Assembly: GCF_001418655.1 (NCBI RefSeq)
Contig: NZ_LIQZ01000044.1
Coordinates: forward strand, 22,867-86,866
Length of the DNA stretch: 64,000 nt
Origin: Streptomyces phaeochromogenes
Lineage (GTDB): Bacteria; Actinomycetota; Actinomycetes; Streptomycetales; Streptomycetaceae
Reading direction: 5' to 3'
The notes below the pieces were generated by a model. That model was not told the origin of the DNA and did not search any database. It saw only the letters and a program-made list of their open reading frames with translations. The translations under genes were made by a program, and so were the position numbers. Shown here one piece after another: positions 44,898 through 54,057 of the stretch (the stretch's first letter is position 1; the number at the start of each line of letters is the position of its first letter).

Positions 44898-45506
44898 ATG
44901 AGCCAGTACACGATCCCGAACGTGGTCGAGCGCACCCCGCAGGGCGAGCGCGCGTACGACATCTACAGTCGGCTGCTGTCCGAGCGGATCATCTTCCTCG
45001 GCACCGAGATCGACGACGGTGTCGCCAACGTCGTCATCGCGCAGCTGCTCCACCTGGAGTCGTCCGCACCCGAGCGGGAGATCGCGATCTACCTCAACTC
45101 GCCCGGCGGATCGTTCACTTCACTCATGGCGATCTACGACACGATGGGCTACGTCGGCGCGCCGATCTCGACGTTCTGCGTCGGCCAGGCCGCCTCGACC
45201 GCCGCGGTGCTCCTGGCCGGGGGAGACCCCGGCCGGCGCTTCATCCTGGAGCACGCGCGGGTGCTGCTCGGCCAGCCCGCGAGCGGTGGTGCGCGGGGCA
45301 CGGTCTCCGACCTGAGCGTGCAGGCCAAGGAGATGATCCGCATCCGCTCCCAGGTCGAGGAGGTCCTGTCCCTGCACACCCACCACCCCGTCGAGACCCT
45401 GCGCGCCGACATGGACCGCGACAAGATCTTCACCGCGCGGGAGGCGGTGGAGTACGGGCTGGCCGACGAGGTGCTCAGCCGACGGCTGGTGCCCGCAGCG
45501 GCTTGA
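44898..45506 (+). CDS. clpP4: ClpP subunit (ClpP4-like) with glycine at the catalytic-histidine position
   Basis: A 202-residue ClpP-fold protein with serine 100 (GQAAST) and aspartate 175 (MDRDKIF) in the expected places. The strand that normally ends in HQP reads RVLLGQP, putting glycine 125 where the catalytic histidine should be. It is therefore probably a non-catalytic or altered partner of the preceding subunit in a mixed tetradecamer. The gene starts one base after clpP3 and ends at a nested set of inverted repeats. Confidence 0.87.
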   Translation: MSQYTIPNVVERTPQGERAYDIYSRLLSERIIFLGTEIDDGVANVVIAQLLHLESSAPEREIAIYLNSPGGSFTSLMAIYDTMGYVGAPISTFCVGQAASTAAVLLAGGDPGRRFILEHARVLLGQPASGGARGTVSDLSVQAKEMIRIRSQVEEVLSLHTHHPVETLRADMDRDKIFTAREAVEYGLADEVLSRRLVPAAA

Positions 45507-45507
45507 C

Positions 45508-45587
45508 GCCGCCTGACCATGTCGCCGCCGCTGAGCCTCAGCGGGCTCGGGGCCTCAGCAGCTCAGGCCCTGAGCGCCTCAGGCGGC
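45508..45587. terminator. Nested inverted repeats between clpP4 and the XRE gene
   Basis: An outer stem GCCGCCTGA (45508-45516) pairs with TCAGGCGGC (45579-45587). Inside are CCGCTGAGCCTCAGCGG (45528-45544) and further TGAG/CTCA repeats. It serves both convergent genes as a likely bidirectional terminator and includes the stop codon of the XRE gene. Confidence 0.65.
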
Positions 45588-46016
45588 GAGGCGGATGTCG
45601 CCCAGCCGGGACCGCGCCTCGGTGCGCCGGGGCGCGGTGCGGGACCCGGACCTGAGGGGCTGGGAGGTGAGAGGCCGGGACCTGACGGGCTGGGCCGGTC
45701 GCGCGAGCCGGCCGTGCGCCAGCGCGAGCAGATCGGCGAGGCCGAGCCCGAGCGCGTGCGCGGCGGCAGCGAGGACCTCGGACGAGGCCTCCTTGCGGCC
45801 CCGCTCCAGCTCGGAGAGGTACGGCATCGAGATCCGGGCCGCGTCGGCCACGTCCTTGAGCGTCCGCTCCTGGGCGAGCCGCTCACGCCGCAGCACATCA
45901 CCCACGACGTCACGCCACAACGGCTCCTTGGGCGCAGGCTCCTCCGGCTTCGCCGGTACGGCCGGTACGGGTCGCAGGGGAATGACACGGGCTTCGTCGG
46001 ACGCGTGGCTGCTCAC
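45579..46016 (-). CDS. PopR/ClgR-type XRE regulator with a C-terminal LAA degron
   Basis: A 145-residue XRE regulator. The helix-turn-helix (RTLKDVADAARISMPYLSELERGR, about residues 52-75) matches the ClgR/PopR family of clp-gene activators. The protein ends in RLAA. From memory, ClpP-dependent turnover of PopR depends on two C-terminal alanines, so this end is a likely degron. It is convergent with the clpP pair, and the box at 46062 upstream of it matches those before clpP3. The orientation differs from what I recall of popR in S. lividans. Confidence 0.85.
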   Translation of the reverse strand: MSSHASDEARVIPLRPVPAVPAKPEEPAPKEPLWRDVVGDVLRRERLAQERTLKDVADAARISMPYLSELERGRKEASSEVLAAAAHALGLGLADLLALAHGRLARPAQPVRSRPLTSQPLRSGSRTAPRRTEARSRLGDIRLAA

Positions 46017-46061
46017 CCCTCCACCCTAGAAAGCGCGGCGCGATTCGGGGAGGTCATCGCG

Positions 46062-46077
46062 TTCTGCCCTCGGCGAA
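46062..46077. promoter_or_regulatory. PopR/ClgR-type box upstream of its own regulator
   Basis: TTCTGCCCTCGGCGAA, two seven-base-like half sites around CTC. It lies 46 bases upstream of the XRE start and shares TCTGC-N4-GGCGAA with the box at 44145, suggesting autoregulation. Confidence 0.5.
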
Positions 46078-46087
46078 GCCCGGGCCC

Positions 46088-46522
46088 TCACCGTTCCAGG
46101 AGCCGCTGCCGCCACCAGGCCCCGGGCGGCTGCCACTGAGGGGTCTCGCGCCTCCACGGTTCGGGAAGGGTCCGCCGCGCCAACTCCTCGTCGGCACGGG
46201 CGAGTCGGCGTCGGAGATCCGTACGGGCGCCCGTCGGCAGCCGGTACAGGGCGTCCTCCAGCGTGTCCCTGGCTTCGAGTGCACAGCAGCAGGGGCAGTT
46301 CACGTCGATCAGCCAGGCGGCGAGGTCCTGCCCGGGCAGGCGAAGGACGGACTCGTACCTGGCGAGCGCTTTCGCGACGGCGTCGGGCCACAGATGTTCC
46401 GCCTCCACCCGGCGGACGGCCGCCCGGGTCAGCGAGGAGACACCGCCGATCCGGCGGACGGTCACATGTCTGGAGGGCTGCCACCGCTCGGCGCGGACGG
46501 CACCGGGCCGCCTACGCGGCAC
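46088..46522 (-). CDS. Unknown Streptomyces-type protein with a CPCC motif
   Basis: A 144-residue protein not recognised by name. It has a helical, arginine-rich body with a central DVNCPCCCALEARD cluster near residues 73-86 that could bind metal, then ALYRLPTGARTDLRRRLARADEE, and a tryptophan-rich end (PWRRETPQWQPPGAWWRQ). The GTG at 46522 is uncertain; the conserved part may start later. It lies upstream of the XRE gene in the same direction with a 71-base gap containing the regulator's box. Confidence 0.6.
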   Translation of the reverse strand: MPRRRPGAVRAERWQPSRHVTVRRIGGVSSLTRAAVRRVEAEHLWPDAVAKALARYESVLRLPGQDLAAWLIDVNCPCCCALEARDTLEDALYRLPTGARTDLRRRLARADEELARRTLPEPWRRETPQWQPPGAWWRQRLLER

Positions 46523-46639
46523 GGCCCTTTCGGGTCGACGTCATACGGGCATCGTGCACGATCACGTCGGCCGGGCGCGACCGGGTTTCTCCGGCGCGCG
46601 GTCACCGCCGTCGTGAACTCCCGCCCGCGCCCTCGGTGT

Positions 46640-47644
46640 TCAGTGGGCGTGCGGCTCGTCGCGGTGCACCGGGCCGTGCGGGGCCTCGCAGTGCGAGCCG
46701 TCGTCGTAGGCGGCCCCGGTGCGGACCTCCAGGACCTCGGCGGGGGCGTGGTCGACCTGGAGGGTGGTGTGAGTGATCTCGTGGTCGCTCTGCAGGATCT
46801 TCTCCAGGTCCCGGCGCACGGTGTGGCAGTCCGCGACGGGCTCGACCAGGATGTGCGCGGACAGCGCCGGCTGCCCGGACGTGATGGTCCATATGTGCAG
46901 GTCATGAACCTCGGAGACCGAGGGGTGCGCGACCAGCTGGTCGCCGATGTCGTCCGGATCGAGGTGCGCGGGCGCCGCCTCCAGGAAGATCCGCCCCGAC
47001 TCCCGTACGAGCCCGTAGCCCGCCTTGAACATGAGGGCCACCACGACCAGTGTGGCGATGGCGTCGGCCCGCGCGAAGCCCGTCAGCAGCACGATGAGAC
47101 CGGCGATCGCGGTACCGATGAACGCGAACAGGTCGTTGAGTATGTGCTGGTAGGCGCCCTCGACGTTGAGCGAGGAGCGGTTGGCCTTCGAGATGCACCA
47201 GGCCGCCGCGATGTTCACCACGATCCCCGCCAGGGCCGTGCCGAACACCAGCCCGCCCTCCACCTCGGGCGGGTCGATCAGCCGCCGCACCGCCTCGTAC
47301 GCCAGCCAGGCGCCGAGCAGCAGCAGCGTGAGCCCGTTCGCCTGCGCGGAGAGGATCTCGGCGCGCTTGAGGCCGTACGTGAAGCCGCCGCGGGCCGGTC
47401 GCGCGGCCAGCCGCATCGCGATGAGCGCCAGCACGATGGACACGGCGTCGGTCAGCATGTGCGCCGCGTCGGAGATCAGGGCGAGCGACTGGGCCAGGAT
47501 GCCGATGACGACCTCGGCCGCCATGAACGTGGTGATCAGCGTCAGCGCGATCGCGAGCCAGCGGCGGTCGGCGTCCGCCGACACACCGTGAGAGTGCCCC
47601 GCGTGCCCGTCCGACCCGTGGTGGTCGTGGTGCGCGCTGGTCAT
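46640..47644 (-). CDS. Cation diffusion facilitator (zinc/cadmium exporter, CzcD-like)
   Basis: A 334-residue CDF protein. The His-rich start (HHDHHGSDGHAGHSHG) is followed by six membrane segments with the transport-site motifs SDAAHMLTDA in helix 2 and HILNDLFAFIG in helix 5, and a C-terminal cytoplasmic domain with VHDLHIWTI and a metal-binding tail (PHGPVHRDEPHAH). It exports zinc or a similar metal by proton exchange. GAGGGGG six bases before the ATG at 47644 supports the start; no metal-sensor gene is adjacent. Confidence 0.93.
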   Translation of the reverse strand: MTSAHHDHHGSDGHAGHSHGVSADADRRWLAIALTLITTFMAAEVVIGILAQSLALISDAAHMLTDAVSIVLALIAMRLAARPARGGFTYGLKRAEILSAQANGLTLLLLGAWLAYEAVRRLIDPPEVEGGLVFGTALAGIVVNIAAAWCISKANRSSLNVEGAYQHILNDLFAFIGTAIAGLIVLLTGFARADAIATLVVVALMFKAGYGLVRESGRIFLEAAPAHLDPDDIGDQLVAHPSVSEVHDLHIWTITSGQPALSAHILVEPVADCHTVRRDLEKILQSDHEITHTTLQVDHAPAEVLEVRTGAAYDDGSHCEAPHGPVHRDEPHAH

Positions 47645-47783
47645 GTGTGTCCCCCTCGATGCGGTGTCCGACTCCCGCAGTGAAGCGCACCTCGCGGAGA
47701 TCGGCAAAGGCTGCACCGGTGACCGTTGTCATCATCGTTAACAGGCCTCTGACCTGCGACGAAGAATTCCCGGCGGGGTCGGG

Positions 47784-49349
47784 TCAGGCGCCGAAGAGCT
47801 GTGTCCAGTACGTGCCTGCCGAGCCGCCGCCCGCGAAGCCGACGCCTATGTGGGTGAAGGCCGGCTTGAGGATGTTGGCGCGGTGGCCGGGGCTGTCCAT
47901 CCAGCCCTGGACGACCTCGGCGGCGGAGCGCTGGCCGCACGCGATGTTCTCGCCGATGGTGCGCCGGGTGCTGCCGGCAGCCGCGGCCCGGTGCCAGGGT
48001 TCGCTGCCGTCGGGGGAGGTGTGGGAGTAGAACGCGCGGGCCACCATGTCCGCGCTGTGCGCCTGGGCCGCGTTGGTGAGCAGGGTGTCCACGGCCAGCG
48101 GTCGAAGACCGGCCCGGGCCCGCTCGGCGTTGGTGAGCGTCACGACCTCCGCGGCCGTCTGCGCCAGCCCGGCGGGGGTGAGGGGCCGGGCCCACAGCGC
48201 CGTCCAGTAGAGGGTGCCGGAGCGGCTGTCGGGCACGTACGCCACACCGGCCTCGGTGAACGCCGGGTCGTGGATCGTGCGCCGGGACTGCTCTGAGGAC
48301 AGGCAGTACTCCACGAACCCCGCGGCGTCGAGCGGGCCGGAGACCAGGTGCTCGCCGACCGTGAGATACGCGTAGCCGCTCGCGGTGAGGCGCTGGTAGA
48401 CCGAGAGCCCGTCCGCGCCCTCGGAGCCCAGGCTGCCCCGCGCGGCCATGCCCGCGGCGTGTGTGTGCGCCGCGGCGGTGAGGCGGGCGTCGAGGGACAC
48501 GGGCGGGGCGCCGACGGCGGCCCGGGCGGAGTTCACGAGGCCGAGGAACTGGTTGGAGGCGGGCCCTGCGACGCCGGGAGCGGCGGCAGAGGACCCTCCG
48601 GCCGAAGCGCTGCCCGCGTTCCAGGCGGTGTTCCCGGCGGGCGTGCGTCCGGTGTTCCCGGCCGGGGAAGGAGCCGTGCTCCCGGCCGGGGGACGACTTG
48701 TGCGCCCTGCCGGACTGGGACCGGAGCTCCCGGCCGGAGTGCGACCCGAGCCCCGGAGCCGCCCGAGCCCGGCACGCGCGGCGTTGAGGGCCGTCGCGAC
48801 ACCGGCGCCCCTGGAACCCGGGACGCCGGAGCCCCCGGGAGAGGCACCGCCGCCCGCCCCCGAGTCGGCGTCCTCGCTCACCTCGACCCCGAAGTCCCGG
48901 GCTATCCCGGCGAGTCCGTCCGCGTACCCCTGGCCCAGGGCGCGCAGCTTCCACGTGGTCCCGCGGCGGTAGATCTCGGCGAGCAGCAGCACGGTCTCCT
49001 GCTGGGGGCGCGGCGGGGTGAAGCGGGCGAGCACACCGCCGCCCGGGCCGGTCACGCGCAGGGTCGGAGCGGGCAGCCGGCCCAGCGCGGTGCCGGGCTC
49101 GGCGGGGCTGACGACGACGGTGACGCGGCTCGCCCCGGACCGCAGCGCGGGCGGGTCCACGGTGAGCGTCTCGCCGTGCAGCCGCGCACCGGGTGCGGTC
49201 GGCTGGTTGTAGAACACGAAGTCGCCGTCGCCGCGCACCTTGCCGCTGTCGTCCGTGATGAGCGCGGACACGTCGAACGGGCCGGGCACATGAAGGGTCA
49301 GGGTGCCGCCGGGCAGGGGCAGATTGCCGCCGGGAACCAACTCGCTCAT
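47784..49349 (-). CDS. TerD-domain protein fused to two CAP-type domains
   Basis: A 521-residue protein. Residues 1-160 form a TerD/TerE calcium-binding stress domain ([27 protein letters not shown]). A flexible Ala/Gly/Ser/Pro linker (about 160-285) contains degenerate PAG repeats. Two SCP/CAP domains follow, one degenerate (about 290-400) and one canonical (about 405-521), with [27 protein letters not shown] and [15 protein letters not shown] domains are usually secreted, yet no signal peptide precedes the TerD part. The function is unknown; tellurite or cell-envelope stress is suggested by the TerD domain. Confidence 0.88.
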   Translation of the reverse strand: MSELVPGGNLPLPGGTLTLHVPGPFDVSALITDDSGKVRGDGDFVFYNQPTAPGARLHGETLTVDPPALRSGASRVTVVVSPAEPGTALGRLPAPTLRVTGPGGGVLARFTPPRPQQETVLLLAEIYRRGTTWKLRALGQGYADGLAGIARDFGVEVSEDADSGAGGGASPGGSGVPGSRGAGVATALNAARAGLGRLRGSGRTPAGSSGPSPAGRTSRPPAGSTAPSPAGNTGRTPAGNTAWNAGSASAGGSSAAAPGVAGPASNQFLGLVNSARAAVGAPPVSLDARLTAAAHTHAAGMAARGSLGSEGADGLSVYQRLTASGYAYLTVGEHLVSGPLDAAGFVEYCLSSEQSRRTIHDPAFTEAGVAYVPDSRSGTLYWTALWARPLTPAGLAQTAAEVVTLTNAERARAGLRPLAVDTLLTNAAQAHSADMVARAFYSHTSPDGSEPWHRAAAAGSTRRTIGENIACGQRSAAEVVQGWMDSPGHRANILKPAFTHIGVGFAGGGSAGTYWTQLFGA

Positions 49350-49455
49350 CGTGCCGCCTGTCGGGGTGCTGGTCGCTGTGCCCGCCCCGAGGGGCGCTGC
49401 ACGGACAACGTCCCACGGGTGCGCGCGGGTTCCTGAGCCCCGGCCCCCGGTTCTG

Positions 49456-50136
49456 TCAGTCTGCCACCCGGGCCAGCAGGCCGGACAGCAGGACTTCGAG
49501 CGACTCGCGCAGGACCGTGGCGAAGTCGAGGCGCAGGACCGCCAGTTCGGGGTCGGACTCGTAGACCGCGAGCACGGCGGGCGACGGGTGCGCGTGCGGC
49601 CAGGCCGCCGTGACCACCATGAGCGCGGCGGCGACGAACCGTACGGCGTCCCGCTCGTCGAGTTCCGGCACATGGGTGCGGACGCGTTGTGCCAGGGCGA
49701 AGACGTGCGCGATGGAGGAGCGCTTGTACTGGGCGGCGACCTCCGTCGACACGTTCCGCTCCAGGACCGCGGCCTGTGCGCTGATCAGGTCGCACAGCAC
49801 CGGACGCCCGGCGAACGCGTCCGTCATGACCGCGGCGAGCCGGTCGGCCCGCTCGGTCACCGGCGCGTCGGCGTCGACGGCTTCGGGAAGCGCGGTGTCG
49901 AGGTGCTCCAGCAGCTCCTGCGACGCGGTGCCGAGCAGTTCCAGGAGGACGGCCTCGCGGGACTCGAAGTAGCGCAGCACGTTCGACTTCGCGAGCCCCA
50001 CCCGGCGGCTCAGTTCGTTGAGGCTCACCTGCGCCACGGGCATCTCGCCGAGCATCGCGGCCGTGGTGTCCAGGATCGCCTTGCGGCGCACGGCGCGCTG
50101 CTCCTCGCTGCGGGCGCGCTGGAAGGTGTTTGCCAT
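49456..50136 (-). CDS. TetR-family transcriptional regulator
   Basis: A 226-residue TetR repressor. The N-terminal helix-turn-helix is [25 protein letters not shown] (about residues 38-62), followed by a helical ligand-binding domain. It is divergent from the short-chain dehydrogenase at 50257, and three 15-bp near-palindromes lie in the gap, so it most likely controls both genes. Confidence 0.92.
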   Translation of the reverse strand: MANTFQRARSEEQRAVRRKAILDTTAAMLGEMPVAQVSLNELSRRVGLAKSNVLRYFESREAVLLELLGTASQELLEHLDTALPEAVDADAPVTERADRLAAVMTDAFAGRPVLCDLISAQAAVLERNVSTEVAAQYKRSSIAHVFALAQRVRTHVPELDERDAVRFVAAALMVVTAAWPHAHPSPAVLAVYESDPELAVLRLDFATVLRESLEVLLSGLLARVAD

Positions 50137-50148
50137 GCACGCAGTCTA

Positions 50149-50216
50149 CAGACCCCCGGTCTGTTGTTATCGGACCACCGGTCTGCTAACTTGAAATGCA
50201 ACAGACCGCCGGTCTC
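50149..50216. promoter_or_regulatory. Three TetR operator palindromes
   Basis: CAGACCCCCGGTCTG (50149-50163), CGGACCACCGGTCTG (50171-50185) and CAGACCGCCGGTCTC (50202-50216): six-base arms around three bases, spaced 22 and 31 bases apart. They fill the gap between the TetR and SDR genes. Confidence 0.8.
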
Positions 50217-50256
50217 CTATTCCTTGGAGTGCCGTGCGAACACCGAAGGAGTCATC

Positions 50257-51192
50257 GTGGCCACCTCATATGTCGTCCCCGACCAGACCGGGAAATTCGC
50301 CGTCGTCACCGGTGCCAACAGCGGCACGGGCAAGGAGACCGCACGTCGCCTCGCGGAGGCCGGCGCCCGCGTCGTCCTGGCGGTGCGGACCGTCGCCAAG
50401 GGCGAGCAGGCCCGCGCCGAGATCCTGGCCCGGCACCCGCACGCACAGCTGGAGGTGCGGCGCGTCGACCTGGCGGACCTGGCCTCCGTCGAGGCGTTCG
50501 CCGACGGGATCCTGGCCGACGGCACCCCGCTCGACCTGCTGGTGAACAACGCCGGAGTGATGGCTCCGCCCACCCGGATGACCACTGCCGACGGCTTCGA
50601 ACTCCAGATGGGCAGCAACTACCTCGGCCCGTTCGCCCTCACCGTCCGGCTGCTGCCCGCCCTGCTCGCCGCACCGGCGCCCCGCGTGGCCACCATGAGC
50701 AGCGGCACGGCCAACTACGGCCGCATCCACTTCGACGACCTCCAGTGGGAGCGTCGCCGCTACAGCTCCAACCTGTCGTACGCCCAGTCCAAGCTCGCCA
50801 ACCTGATGATGGCCCGGCAGTTGGCCGACATCGCCGCGGAGCACGGCTGGAACCTGCTGAGCACGGCCGCCCACCCCGGCTACACCGTGACCAACCTCCA
50901 GAGTGCGGGCGCGAGCCTCGGCCGTGACAAGCCGAAGCGATCCCTGCTCACCGCGCTCGACTTCCTGCCCAAGCAGCAGGTCGAGGAGGGCGCCGAACCA
51001 CTGCTGTACGCCGCCACGAGCCCCGAGGCCACGGCGGGCGCGTACTACGGCCCGGGCGGCAGGTTCGGACTGGTCGGCCCGACCGCCACCGCCCGCATCA
51101 CGCGCCGCGCCCTCGACACCGGGACGAACCGCCGGCTGTGGACCGAGTCCGAACGTCTCACCGGAGTCGCCCTCACCGCGGCCGTCGCCTGA
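50257..51192 (+). CDS. Short-chain dehydrogenase/reductase
   Basis: A 311-residue SDR of the retinol-dehydrogenase-like type. It has the cofactor motif [21 protein letters not shown], the NNAGVM strand, and the catalytic YAQSK (Tyr and Lys). A serine precedes it in [19 protein letters not shown] six bases before the GTG sets the start. It is probably repressed by the divergent TetR protein until an inducer is present; its substrate is unknown. Confidence 0.92.
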   Translation: MATSYVVPDQTGKFAVVTGANSGTGKETARRLAEAGARVVLAVRTVAKGEQARAEILARHPHAQLEVRRVDLADLASVEAFADGILADGTPLDLLVNNAGVMAPPTRMTTADGFELQMGSNYLGPFALTVRLLPALLAAPAPRVATMSSGTANYGRIHFDDLQWERRRYSSNLSYAQSKLANLMMARQLADIAAEHGWNLLSTAAHPGYTVTNLQSAGASLGRDKPKRSLLTALDFLPKQQVEEGAEPLLYAATSPEATAGAYYGPGGRFGLVGPTATARITRRALDTGTNRRLWTESERLTGVALTAAVA

Positions 51193-51253
51193 ACGGTCCC
51201 GCCGTACGGGGGCTGAGTCCGAGGAATCCGGGACCGGGTGCCAGACTGCCCCC

Positions 51254-52237
51254 ATGGATGAGCGCGAATTCGGCAGGTCAGGACAGCACGCATCGGTCGT
51301 GGGACTCGGCACATGGCAACTCGGTGCCGACTGGGGCGACGTGGACGACAAGGAAGCCCTCGCGGTCCTGGAGGCCGCCGCCGAGTCGGGCGTGACGTTC
51401 TTCGACACGGCCGACGTGTACGGGGACGGGCGCAGCGAGGCGACCATCGCCACCTTCGTACAGAGCAGGCCCGACCTGCATGTGCTGGTCGCGACCAAGA
51501 TGGGCCGCCGGGTCGACCAGGTCCCCGAGAACTACGTACTCGACAACTTCCGTGCCTGGAACGACCGTTCGCGCCGCAACCTCGGTGTCGACCGCATCGA
51601 CCTGGTGCAGCTGCACTGCCCGCCGACCCCCGTCTACTCGTCGGACGAGGTGTTCGACGCCCTCGACACCCTGGTCGAGGAGGAGCGGATCGCCGCGTAC
51701 GGCGTGAGCGTCGAGACATGTGACGAGGCGCTGACCGCGATCGCCCGGCCGGGTGTCGCCAGCGTCCAGATCATCCTCAACCCGTTCCGTATGAAGCCCC
51801 TCCAGCGGGTTCTGCCCGCGGCGCGGGAGGCCGGCGTCGGCATCATCGCCCGCGTGCCCCTCGCCTCCGGGCTGCTCTCCGGCAAGTACACGAAGGACAC
51901 GGTCTTCGCGGAGAACGACCACCGTACGTTCAACCGCCACGGTGAGGCCTTCGACCAGGGCGAGACGTTCTCCGGCGTCGACTACGTGACCGGGGTCGAG
52001 GCCGCCGCCGAGTTCTCGGCGCTCGCCCCGGAGGGCGTCACCCCGGCCCAACTGGCGCTGGCCTGGATCGTCCAGCAGCCCGGCGTCACCACGGTCATCC
52101 CCGGCGCCCGCTCGCCCGAGCAGGCCCGCGCGAACGCGGCTGCCGGCAAGCTGCCAACCCTGCCGTCGGAGACGCTGACCGCGATCTCCGACCTGTACGA
52201 CCGGCGGATCAAGGGGCAGGTGGAGGCCCGCTGGTGA
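51254..52237 (+). CDS. Aldo/keto reductase
   Basis: A 327-residue AKR barrel enzyme. The catalytic residues are in FFDTADVYGDG (Asp, Tyr), VLVATKMGR (Lys) and LVQLHCPP (His). The C-terminal VIPGARSPEQARANAAAG binds the NADPH phosphate. It reduces an aldehyde or ketone. It follows the SDR gene by 61 bases and may share its transcript. Confidence 0.92.
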   Translation: MDEREFGRSGQHASVVGLGTWQLGADWGDVDDKEALAVLEAAAESGVTFFDTADVYGDGRSEATIATFVQSRPDLHVLVATKMGRRVDQVPENYVLDNFRAWNDRSRRNLGVDRIDLVQLHCPPTPVYSSDEVFDALDTLVEEERIAAYGVSVETCDEALTAIARPGVASVQIILNPFRMKPLQRVLPAAREAGVGIIARVPLASGLLSGKYTKDTVFAENDHRTFNRHGEAFDQGETFSGVDYVTGVEAAAEFSALAPEGVTPAQLALAWIVQQPGVTTVIPGARSPEQARANAAAGKLPTLPSETLTAISDLYDRRIKGQVEARW

Positions 52238-52309
52238 CCGTTCGCTCCGCGGGCGGTTCCGGGCTGAACGCAGGTTGTTCTCCGCGGGTGTGGCTGGGCT
52301 GAGCGCGCA

Positions 52310-52341
52310 GTTCCCCGCGCCCCTTCTGGGGTGCGGGGAAC
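52310..52341. repeat. Interspersed hairpin repeat, copy 2
   Basis: GTTCCCCGCGCCCC, loop TTCT, GGGGTGCGGGGAAC: a 14-bp stem with one mismatch. It lies between the aldo/keto reductase and the convergent MFS gene and shares GTTCCCCGCGCCCCTT with copy 1 at 5769. Confidence 0.8.
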
Positions 52342-52377
52342 CGCGCGGCAAGCCACGGACGGCCCGCAGTCTCAGAA

Positions 52378-53592
52378 TTACCGCTTGGCCCCGGCAGGGA
52401 ACCCATGACCCCGGGCCACCACAACCACCACCGGAACCAGCAACAACAGCACGCTCCACGGGAGCGAACCGGTGCCGAGGTGGTCGAACAGGACGCCTCC
52501 GGCCACCCCGCCGCCGGCCATCGCCGCGTTCCACAGGGTGACGAGCGCGGCCTGCGCGGCGTCGGCCGAGTCACCGCCCGCGTCGGTCACGGCCGTCTGC
52601 AACAGGGTGGGGGCACCTCCCCAGCCGAGCCCCCACAGCGCCACCGCGGCGTAGACGAGTGCGGGGCTGTCGGCCGGCACGGCCAGGAGTGAGGCCGCCA
52701 CGGCGACGAGCAGCGCGCTCGCGAGCGTCAGGGCGCGCAGACGCCGGTCGATGCGCGCACCCACGAACCAGATGCCGGCCAGGGACGCGACGCCGAACAC
52801 CAGCAGTACGAGATCCGTCGAGCCGCCCATGCCCAGCCCGTCGAGGAACGTGGCGATGTACGTGTACAGGATCGTGTGGGCCAGGACGAAGACCAGCGTG
52901 ACGAACAGGACCGATGTCACCCCCGGGATCGTCAGGACGCGCAGTGTCGGGACCCGGCCCGCTCCCCGCCCCTGACCCGGCTGGTCCGGAACGCCCGCCG
53001 CGATCCAGCCGAGCAGGGCGACCGCGAGCACGGTCATCAGCGTGAACGTCACCCGCCAGCCGAGCACTTCGCCGAGGAAGGTCCCCGCGGGCACCCCCAG
53101 CGACAGCGCGACCGGAATGCCCGTCATCACGATCGCCATCGCCCTGCCCTGCAGATGGGCGGGCGCCAGCCGGCGGGCGTAGCCGGCCAGCAGCGCCCAG
53201 GCCAGGCCCGCGGCCACACCGGCGACGAACCGGGCCGCCATGGTCAGGGAGTAGTCGGTGGAGACCGCGGTCACCGTGTTGGCGGCGGCGAACCCCGCCA
53301 TCGCCGTGAGCAGCAGCCTTTTGCGCCGCCATCCCGAGGTGGCCGCGGACAGGGGGATCGCGGTGAGTGCGGTGCCGATGGCGTAGACGGTGACCGACTG
53401 CCCCATCGCGGACTCACCGACGCCGAGGTCGGCACTCATCGCGGGCAGCACGCCCGCCGGCAGCGTCTCGGTGAGGCTCGTGACGAAGACGGCCGTGGCC
53501 AGGGCGAGGAGCGCGGCGAGAGGGAGCCCGCGCCCCTCGGCTCCCTCGGCCGGCTCGGAGGAACCGGTCGGTTCTGTGGTGTGGGTGCTCAT
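52378..53592 (-). CDS. MFS transporter (DHA1/AraJ-like)
   Basis: A 404-residue MFS protein with about 12 membrane segments. Typical features are ETLPAGVLPAMSADLGVGES at the first loop, VTVYAIGTALTAIPL, and the GMGGSTDLVLLVFGVASLAGIW segment. It is divergent from a MerR regulator, with a 19-base inverted repeat between them. This is the usual arrangement for an inducible exporter. Confidence 0.9.
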   Translation of the reverse strand: MSTHTTEPTGSSEPAEGAEGRGLPLAALLALATAVFVTSLTETLPAGVLPAMSADLGVGESAMGQSVTVYAIGTALTAIPLSAATSGWRRKRLLLTAMAGFAAANTVTAVSTDYSLTMAARFVAGVAAGLAWALLAGYARRLAPAHLQGRAMAIVMTGIPVALSLGVPAGTFLGEVLGWRVTFTLMTVLAVALLGWIAAGVPDQPGQGRGAGRVPTLRVLTIPGVTSVLFVTLVFVLAHTILYTYIATFLDGLGMGGSTDLVLLVFGVASLAGIWFVGARIDRRLRALTLASALLVAVAASLLAVPADSPALVYAAVALWGLGWGGAPTLLQTAVTDAGGDSADAAQAALVTLWNAAMAGGGVAGGVLFDHLGTGSLPWSVLLLLVPVVVVVARGHGFPAGAKR

Positions 53593-53609
53593 GCCGCGTA
53601 TGCTCGAAC

Positions 53610-53628
53610 CCTCACATTGATGTGAAGG
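53610..53628. promoter_or_regulatory. MerR operator candidate
   Basis: CCTCACATTGATGTGAAGG, an inverted repeat with one mismatch per arm, between the MFS start (53592) and MerR start (53657). Confidence 0.65.
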
Positions 53629-53656
53629 TCAAGCGGCGAAGTGAGAGGTCGGTCGG

Positions 53657-54052
53657 ATGCGGATCGGGGAGCTGTCGGAGCGCACCGGCATCCCGCGGCG
53701 GTTGCTGCGCTACTACGAGGAGCAGGGGCTGATCACGCCCGAGCGCTGCGAGAACGGCTACCGCTCCTACGACGAACGCCTCGTGGACCGTGTCCAGCAG
53801 ATCCGCGGACTGCTCGACGCCGGGCTGCCGACCCGGATCATCAAACAGATCCTGCCCTGCCTCGACGGTCCCGGCACCATCCACTTCCCCGATCCGACCC
53901 CGGAGATGCTGACCACGTTGGAGCTCGAACTCGACCGCATGACCCGGCGCATCGACTGCCTCGCCCGCAACCGGGACGCGATCGCCGCGTACCTCGAAGT
54001 GGTACGCGGCGACGGGCCGTCGGTGGGTGATGCTCGGTCCGTGGAGGCCTGA
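53657..54052 (+). CDS. MerR-family transcriptional regulator
   Basis: A 131-residue MerR protein. The N-terminal winged helix MRIGELSERTGIPRRLLRYYEEQGLI is followed by the wing (NGYRSYDERLVDRV) and a dimer helix. No cysteine metal-site cluster is seen, so it probably binds an organic compound and induces the divergent MFS exporter. Confidence 0.92.
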   Translation: MRIGELSERTGIPRRLLRYYEEQGLITPERCENGYRSYDERLVDRVQQIRGLLDAGLPTRIIKQILPCLDGPGTIHFPDPTPEMLTTLELELDRMTRRIDCLARNRDAIAAYLEVVRGDGPSVGDARSVEA

Positions 54053-54057
54053 TCGGG

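Noticed and set aside
47645..47760. A possible Zur or ArsR operator upstream of the CDF exporter (around GTTGTCATCATCGTTAAC)
   Set aside because: The AT-rich stretch is not a clear palindrome and does not match a zinc-box pattern I could defend.
48580..48850. A minisatellite-like PAG repeat in the TerD-CAP linker considered as a separate DNA repeat
   Set aside because: The units are too degenerate at the DNA level to define a period; they are better described as a low-complexity protein linker.
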